From Candidatus Mediterraneibacter faecavium (GTDB lineage: Bacteria; Bacillota; Clostridia; Lachnospirales; Lachnospiraceae), in contig DWVY01000022.1 in assembly GCA_019119995.1 (NCBI GenBank), positions 1 through 46,495 on the forward strand: DNA of 46,495 nt, in the 5' to 3' direction. The position numbers were made by a program, and so were the translations under genes. A model generated the notes under the pieces. The model had not been told where the DNA came from and did not search any database. It saw nothing but the letters and a program-made list of their open reading frames with translations. Within the stretch, counting starts at the first letter, position 1. Each line of letters begins with the position of its first letter. Positions 42,998-46,495 of the stretch are shown one piece after another.

Positions 42998-43028
42998 ATA
43001 GTTTAAACTAACTACCATTATTTGTCAA
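42998..43028 (-). promoter_or_regulatory. feo operon promoter with DtxR-type operator
   Basis: On the minus strand TTGACA (43028-43023), 17 bp, TAAACT (43005-43000). A palindrome TAGTTTAAACTA (42999-43010) with outer ATAG/CTAA (core 42998-43011) overlaps the -10, as expected of a repressor site. Confidence 0.7.
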
Positions 43029-43057
43029 TCCTTTTTTTTGAGTAAGTTACTTAAAGT

Positions 43058-43086
43058 TTGCCGATACTGACCGAATATGATATACT
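43058..43086 (+). promoter_or_regulatory. Promoter of the DtxR/MntR-type gene
   Basis: TTGCCG (43058-43063), 17 bp, TATACT (43081-43086). AGTAA-G-TTACT (43041-43051) just upstream is a small palindrome. It is divergent from the feo promoter. Confidence 0.6.
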
Positions 43087-43127
43087 AAACAGAAAGTATT
43101 CCAAAGAATAAGAACGGAGTGAAATCT

Positions 43128-43487
43128 ATGCACGGAAATGAATCTGCTGAAAACTATCTGGAAACGATCCTGGTCTTAAGCCAGCGCCTCCCTGTCGTAC
43201 GCTCCGTAGACGTGGCGACAGAACTGAACTTCAAGAAATCCAGCGTAAGTGTTGCTATGAAGAAATTAAGAGAAAGCGGACATATCGTAGTCTCACCGGA
43301 GGGATATATCACCCTTACCGAAAGCGGCAGGACGATCGCGGAGTGTATCTATGAAAGGCATACTCTCCTCTCTTCCTGGCTGACACGTCTGGGAGTAGAT
43401 CCAAAAGTTGCCACAGAAGATGCATGCCGTATCGAGCATGTGATCAGCACTGAGAGTTTCGAGGCGATAAAAAGACATATCAAATAA
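43128..43487 (+). CDS. DtxR/MntR-family metal-dependent repressor
   Basis: This 119-residue metalloregulator has a winged helix (PVVRSVDVATELNFKKSSVSVAMKKLRESG) and a dimer/metal domain with YERH and EDACRIEH. These match the DtxR/MntR ligand motifs (Glu-His, Cys-x2-Glu-His). It lacks the SH3-like third domain of DtxR, as in MntR. ATG at 43128 follows ACGGAG; a GTG at 43119 is in frame but overlaps. Being divergent from feoA, it is the best candidate for the TTAG-N6-CTAA boxes seen across the window. Iron rather than manganese sensing is inferred from targets. Confidence 0.9.
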   Translation: MHGNESAENYLETILVLSQRLPVVRSVDVATELNFKKSSVSVAMKKLRESGHIVVSPEGYITLTESGRTIAECIYERHTLLSSWLTRLGVDPKVATEDACRIEHVISTESFEAIKRHIK

Positions 43488-43513
43488 TATCGTTATTACT
43501 ATAGTTATGTTAA

Positions 43514-43548
43514 ATAAGCGGTATCAGCCATTCACTGATACCGCTTAT
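43514..43548. terminator. Bidirectional hairpin between the metalloregulator gene and ldh
   Basis: ATAAGCGGTATCAG (43514-43527) and CTGATACCGCTTAT (43535-43548) are a perfect 14-bp stem with a 7-nt loop between convergent genes. Confidence 0.75.
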
Positions 43549-43617
43549 CTTTCATGCTGTCTATATGATCTCTGCTCTGCTTATCTTCCCGGTTTTCCTC
43601 TGTCTCATGATCCGGCT

Positions 43618-44562
43618 TTACTCTTCGATCTGTGCAAGCACTGCCTTCAGCTCTTCTGCTGATTTCTTCAGTTTATCCTTCTCTTCATCGCTCAGGCTGA
43701 TCTCCAGCACCTGCTCCGCACCTTTATTGCCGATGATCGTCGGAATACTCAGGCACAACCCTTCAAGCCCGTATTCTCCGTTAAGCGAAACAGATACCGG
43801 CACCACCGCATGACTGTCCCTGACGATCGCCTCCGCGATCCTGGCAGCCGCCATTCCGATCCCGTAGTAGGTAGCTCCTTTTCTCTCGATGATCTCATAT
43901 GCACTGTCGCGCACTGCATGGTAGATCTCGTCCATCTCCTCAGAGAAGTCACTGAAGCCCCGCATTTTAGCGAACTCTTTGATGCCGATACCGTAAACAT
44001 TTGCGCAGCTCCATACTGCGAGCTCACTGTCTCCGTGTTCTCCCGCGATGAAGGCATGTACATTCCTGCTGTCTACGTCAAGCTTCTCGCTGATCAGATA
44101 TTTCAGCCTTGCCGTGTCAAGCACTGTCCCGGAACCGATCACACGCTCCTTCGGGAAACCGGATTCTTCCAGAGCCACCTGGGTCAGGATATCTACTGGA
44201 TTTGACACGATCATCAGGATCCCCTCGCAGTTCACCCGTTTGATCTCGCGGATGATCGACTTCATGATCCTGGAATTCTTCTGCACAAGATCCAGTCTTG
44301 TCTCGCCCGGCTTCTGGTTCGCCCCTGCCGTAATGATCACGACAGCCGCGTCCGCAATGTCGTCATAACTTCCCGCAGTAATATCCATCGCATGGGCAAA
44401 CGGAAGTCCGTGGCTGATATCCATCGCCTCTCCTTCTTCTTTCGCCTGCACCGCATCTATGAGCACCAGCTCTGAAAATGTCCCTTTCTGCATCAGAGTA
44501 TATGCGATCGTCGATCCTACAAATCCACATCCTATCACTGCTGCTTTCTGTATATTTACCAT
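43618..44562 (-). CDS. ldh: L-lactate dehydrogenase
   Basis: This 314-residue NAD-dependent enzyme interconverts pyruvate and L-lactate in fermentation. It has the Rossmann loop GCGFVGSTIAYTL, the substrate Arg in NQKPGETRLDL, SNPVDILT and the catalytic His in IAGEHGDSELAVWS. The Gln/Arg-type substrate loop (NQKPGETR) favours lactate over malate dehydrogenase. ATG follows AAAGGAGG. The promoter is followed by a perfect 19-bp palindrome at 44607-44625. Confidence 0.95.
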   Translation of the reverse strand: MVNIQKAAVIGCGFVGSTIAYTLMQKGTFSELVLIDAVQAKEEGEAMDISHGLPFAHAMDITAGSYDDIADAAVVIITAGANQKPGETRLDLVQKNSRIMKSIIREIKRVNCEGILMIVSNPVDILTQVALEESGFPKERVIGSGTVLDTARLKYLISEKLDVDSRNVHAFIAGEHGDSELAVWSCANVYGIGIKEFAKMRGFSDFSEEMDEIYHAVRDSAYEIIERKGATYYGIGMAAARIAEAIVRDSHAVVPVSVSLNGEYGLEGLCLSIPTIIGNKGAEQVLEISLSDEEKDKLKKSAEELKAVLAQIEE

Positions 44563-44606
44563 CCTATTGTCCTCCTTTAAATATCGGTTAAAACTTCTTG
44601 TTTTTT

Positions 44607-44668
44607 TCCTAGTATTTTACTAGGATTTATTTACAAGCTTATTATATTATATTTTCCAGAAAAATCAA
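44607..44668 (-). promoter_or_regulatory. ldh promoter with palindromic operator
   Basis: On the minus strand TTGATT (44668-44663), 16 bp, TATAAT (44646-44641). TCCTAGTA-TTT-TACTAGGA (44607-44625) lies downstream of the -10. It does not match the Rex consensus, so the regulator is unknown. Confidence 0.65.
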
Positions 44669-44689
44669 TAGGTTGTATGGTATTTTTTT

Positions 44690-45517
44690 CTATTTCTCGT
44701 ACAAAAATCTCTCCGGCAGTGTAATATGGAATCCTTTCTCCAGTTTTCTGAAGTTATCCGGGCTGATCGTCTGTCTCTTCTGCGGGACCATAGAAAGGAC
44801 TTTGATCAGTATTTCCGCGGATTTCTCGATCGTATGCATCAGACCGAATGTCAGATCAAATGTCTCTCCCGAACAGAACATCCCGTGATGCGCCCAGATG
44901 ACTGCATTATATTTCTCCATCAGTTTACTTGTGGCTACTGCGATCTCGCGCCCGCCCGGCACCATCCAGCCGATCACTCCCACTCCCTCGGGGAACACGA
45001 CCGGACACTCTGTAGCCATTTCCCAGAGTTCTCTTGTAAACACCTCGTCTTCCAGAGGAAGTACAAACGTAAGGGCGATGGTATTCGTAGTGTGTGCGTG
45101 GTAGATCACTCTGTGCTTTCCGTCTGTAAGTTTTTTCTTTACCTCATGGTTCATCAGATGAGTCGGCAGCTCACTGGTCGGGTTTCCTCCCTCTACCAGT
45201 CCCCAGCGGATACGGTAGTTGGAGCCGGTTTCATCTATCTCAATGATCGCAAGGCATGCCTCCGGATCCACGATGATATTCCTGAAATATTTGCCGGTTC
45301 CTGTCACAAGGAAAAATTCCCCTGCCAGCCCCGGCACCTCGGTTCCGATCGGCTGCCATGGAGTATCACGGTACATTCTCCCCTTGATAGCATCCACCTC
45401 GCCCTTTTTCAGTCTGTAGGAAAGATTTCCGCCATTTCTCTCATGCCATCCCTGCTTATAACCGTCATCCGCCATCTTTATAAAATCCTGCATAAACTTT
45501 GATTCCAATACTTTCAT
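44690..45517 (-). CDS. rhaD: Rhamnulose-1-phosphate aldolase
   Basis: This 275-residue class II aldolase splits L-rhamnulose-1-phosphate into dihydroxyacetone phosphate and lactaldehyde. Typical motifs are the N-terminal GWHERNGGNLSYRL, the zinc ligands in YHAHTTNTIAL and AHHGMF, and ECPVVFPEGVGV. ATG follows GGAGGACTTAAA. No rhaA or rhaB is adjacent in the window, so it is a single-gene unit here. Its leader contains several AAAACAAC repeats. Confidence 0.92.
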   Translation of the reverse strand: MKVLESKFMQDFIKMADDGYKQGWHERNGGNLSYRLKKGEVDAIKGRMYRDTPWQPIGTEVPGLAGEFFLVTGTGKYFRNIIVDPEACLAIIEIDETGSNYRIRWGLVEGGNPTSELPTHLMNHEVKKKLTDGKHRVIYHAHTTNTIALTFVLPLEDEVFTRELWEMATECPVVFPEGVGVIGWMVPGGREIAVATSKLMEKYNAVIWAHHGMFCSGETFDLTFGLMHTIEKSAEILIKVLSMVPQKRQTISPDNFRKLEKGFHITLPERFLYEK

Positions 45518-45571
45518 TTTAAGTCCTCCATTTCCAATAAATCCAAACTCAATTTTCGTACAAATATGTTG

Positions 45572-45632
45572 TTTTTTGTTGTTTTTAACGGATATTTATG
45601 TGGTTTTCCGTTGTTTTTATTGTACCACACAC
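45572..45632 (-). promoter_or_regulatory. rhaD leader with AAAACAAC repeats
   Basis: Reading leftward, AAAACAAC occurs about three times (near 45614-45621, 45580-45588 and 45571-45578). Repeats of this kind are typical of DeoR-family operators. The regulator is not in the window. Confidence 0.45.
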
Positions 45633-45685
45633 TTTCCGAAAATCAACAGATTTTTTTGTTTTTGTGAATGTTCAACAGAACTTTA

Positions 45686-45714
45686 TTGCTTTTCACACAT
45701 GAAAGCATTATATT
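45686..45714 (+). promoter_or_regulatory. Ferritin promoter
   Basis: TTGCTT (45686-45691), 17 bp, TATATT (45709-45714), about 48 bases before the ferritin ATG. No TTAG-N6-CTAA box is present here. Confidence 0.6.
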
Positions 45715-45761
45715 ATACAGTGAACTCAGTATTTCCAATTACAGAAAGGGGACAACCAGAC

Positions 45762-46274
45762 ATGTTAAATGAAAAAGTAGCTGAACTTCTGAATACACAG
45801 ATCAATAAAGAATTTTATTCGGCGTATCTGTATCTTTCCTTCTCAAATTATTTTTCCGATGAAGGACTTGACGGATTCGCCAACTGGTATAACGTACAGG
45901 CACAGGAGGAACGCGACCACGCTATGCTTTTCGTACAGTACATGCAGAACAACGATGCAAAGATCACTTTTGAAGAGATCGACAAGCCGGATTCCGAATT
46001 CAGCAGCCATATGGAGGTGCTTGAGGCAGGACTTAAGCACGAGCGCTATGTGACCGGACTGATCAATAATATCTACGGCGCCGCTTACGACGTAAAAGAT
46101 TTCCGAACCATGCAGTTCCTTGACTGGTTTGTCAAAGAACAGGGCGAGGAAGAGACGAACGCAAACGATCTCATCAAAAAGATGAACCTGTTCGGGACAG
46201 ATCCGAAGAGCCTGTATCTGCTCGATCAGGAACTGGCGGCAAGGACATATGCTGCGCCGTCACTCGTGCTGTAA
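45762..46274 (+). CDS. Ferritin (non-heme iron storage protein)
   Basis: This 170-residue four-helix-bundle ferritin begins MLNEKVAELLNTQINKEFYSAYLYLSFSNYF. Ferroxidase ligands are visible in the first helix Glu, QAQEERDHAM (Glu-x2-His) and KEQGEEE. It stores iron as ferrihydrite and protects against Fenton chemistry. The longer open frame upstream (from 45576) lacks a ribosome site; ATG at 45762 has AAAGGGG. With FeoAB and the iron boxes nearby, it adds to the iron theme, though it lacks the shared operator. Confidence 0.94.
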   Translation: MLNEKVAELLNTQINKEFYSAYLYLSFSNYFSDEGLDGFANWYNVQAQEERDHAMLFVQYMQNNDAKITFEEIDKPDSEFSSHMEVLEAGLKHERYVTGLINNIYGAAYDVKDFRTMQFLDWFVKEQGEEETNANDLIKKMNLFGTDPKSLYLLDQELAARTYAAPSLVL

Positions 46275-46378
46275 CTTCGTGTTTGTTTAAGAGATGTCGC
46301 TACAACAGCAAAGATAAATGACTGAATAAGAGACGCGGAAAAAGATGATGCTGCAACACTGTGCCGACCCGCTTTACC

Positions 46379-46495
46379 TCATCCCCTCGAATCCATGTAA
46401 CGCGGGATGAAAATGCTCGTCCATTGGAACTCGCATTTCCATCCCGCTAACATGGAGAACGAGGTGTATTCGGAACGCTCCATGTCGATGCACAG
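46379..46495 (-). other. Partial open frame of unknown status
   Basis: The minus strand is open from the window edge to a TGA at 46381-46379, giving 38 residues that contain MERSEYTSFSMLAGWKCEFQ. It overlaps the 80-bp palindrome, so it may be a gene end inside a repeat or chance. No family is recognised. Confidence 0.25.
46385..46464. repeat. 80-bp imperfect palindrome
   Basis: Outer arms CCTCG/CGAGG, then CCATGT/ACATGG, and inner CGCGGGATGAAAATGC with GCATTTCCATCCCGC enclose a 16-nt loop. It lies about 110 bases after the ferritin stop. It may be a dispersed repeat or mobile-element remnant; it has no T tract. Confidence 0.6.

Overview
The window looks like a chromosomal segment of a gut Lachnospiraceae-type anaerobe (Clostridia). 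This rests on the gene set: adenosylcobalamin ribonucleotide reductase, rubredoxin/ferredoxin proteins, FeoAB, flavodoxin with DUF3793, HgdC-type activase, L-lactate dehydrogenase and paired MarR-ABC exporters. AGGAGG ribosome sites and many TTGACA-17-TATAAT promoters agree. No rRNA, tRNA or CRISPR array was seen. All family names come from reading the translated sequence; no database search was run.

Layout. 1-69: start of a DUF6110-like small membrane protein running off the left edge. 441-6037: TetR regulator, two overlapping ABC half-transporters, DUF3793 and flavodoxin, with boxes of the form TTAG-N6-CTAA. 6242-8516: P1B metal ATPase and CsoR regulator with matching operators. 8694-9892: double-rubredoxin protein and 4Fe-4S protein. 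9959-18915: a YolD-like gene and a Y-family polymerase whose 5' end is separated from its LexA-box promoter by a ~6.9 kb element of three tyrosine recombinases, a coiled-coil protein and a zinc-ribbon repeat protein. 19103-27804: MATE exporter, metY, a LysR gene coupled to a CDP-alcohol phosphatidyltransferase, and a MarR-ABC-ABC operon. 27994-35225: LysR, aroD, nrdJ and a three-gene HgdBC-like operon. 35475-40025: lipoprotein and a GntR-controlled double ABC-2 operon. 40120-43487: feoA, feoB and a Cys-rich/HMA fusion, divergent from a DtxR/MntR-type regulator. 43618-46274: ldh, rhaD, ferritin. The right edge carries an 80-bp imperfect palindrome.

Two themes stand out. (1) A likely iron regulon: the same operator core lies before the ABC pair, before DUF3793-flavodoxin (twice), at the feoA promoter and before feoB, and the probable regulator is encoded beside feoA. 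(2) A recombinase element sits at the start of an SOS-controlled Y-family polymerase gene. It is bracketed by an 11-bp near-identical direct repeat and supplies a new RBS and start codon to the polymerase through a TAATG overlap with its last cargo gene. The original LexA-box promoter now points into the element's recombinase genes. I consider this the most notable object in the window.
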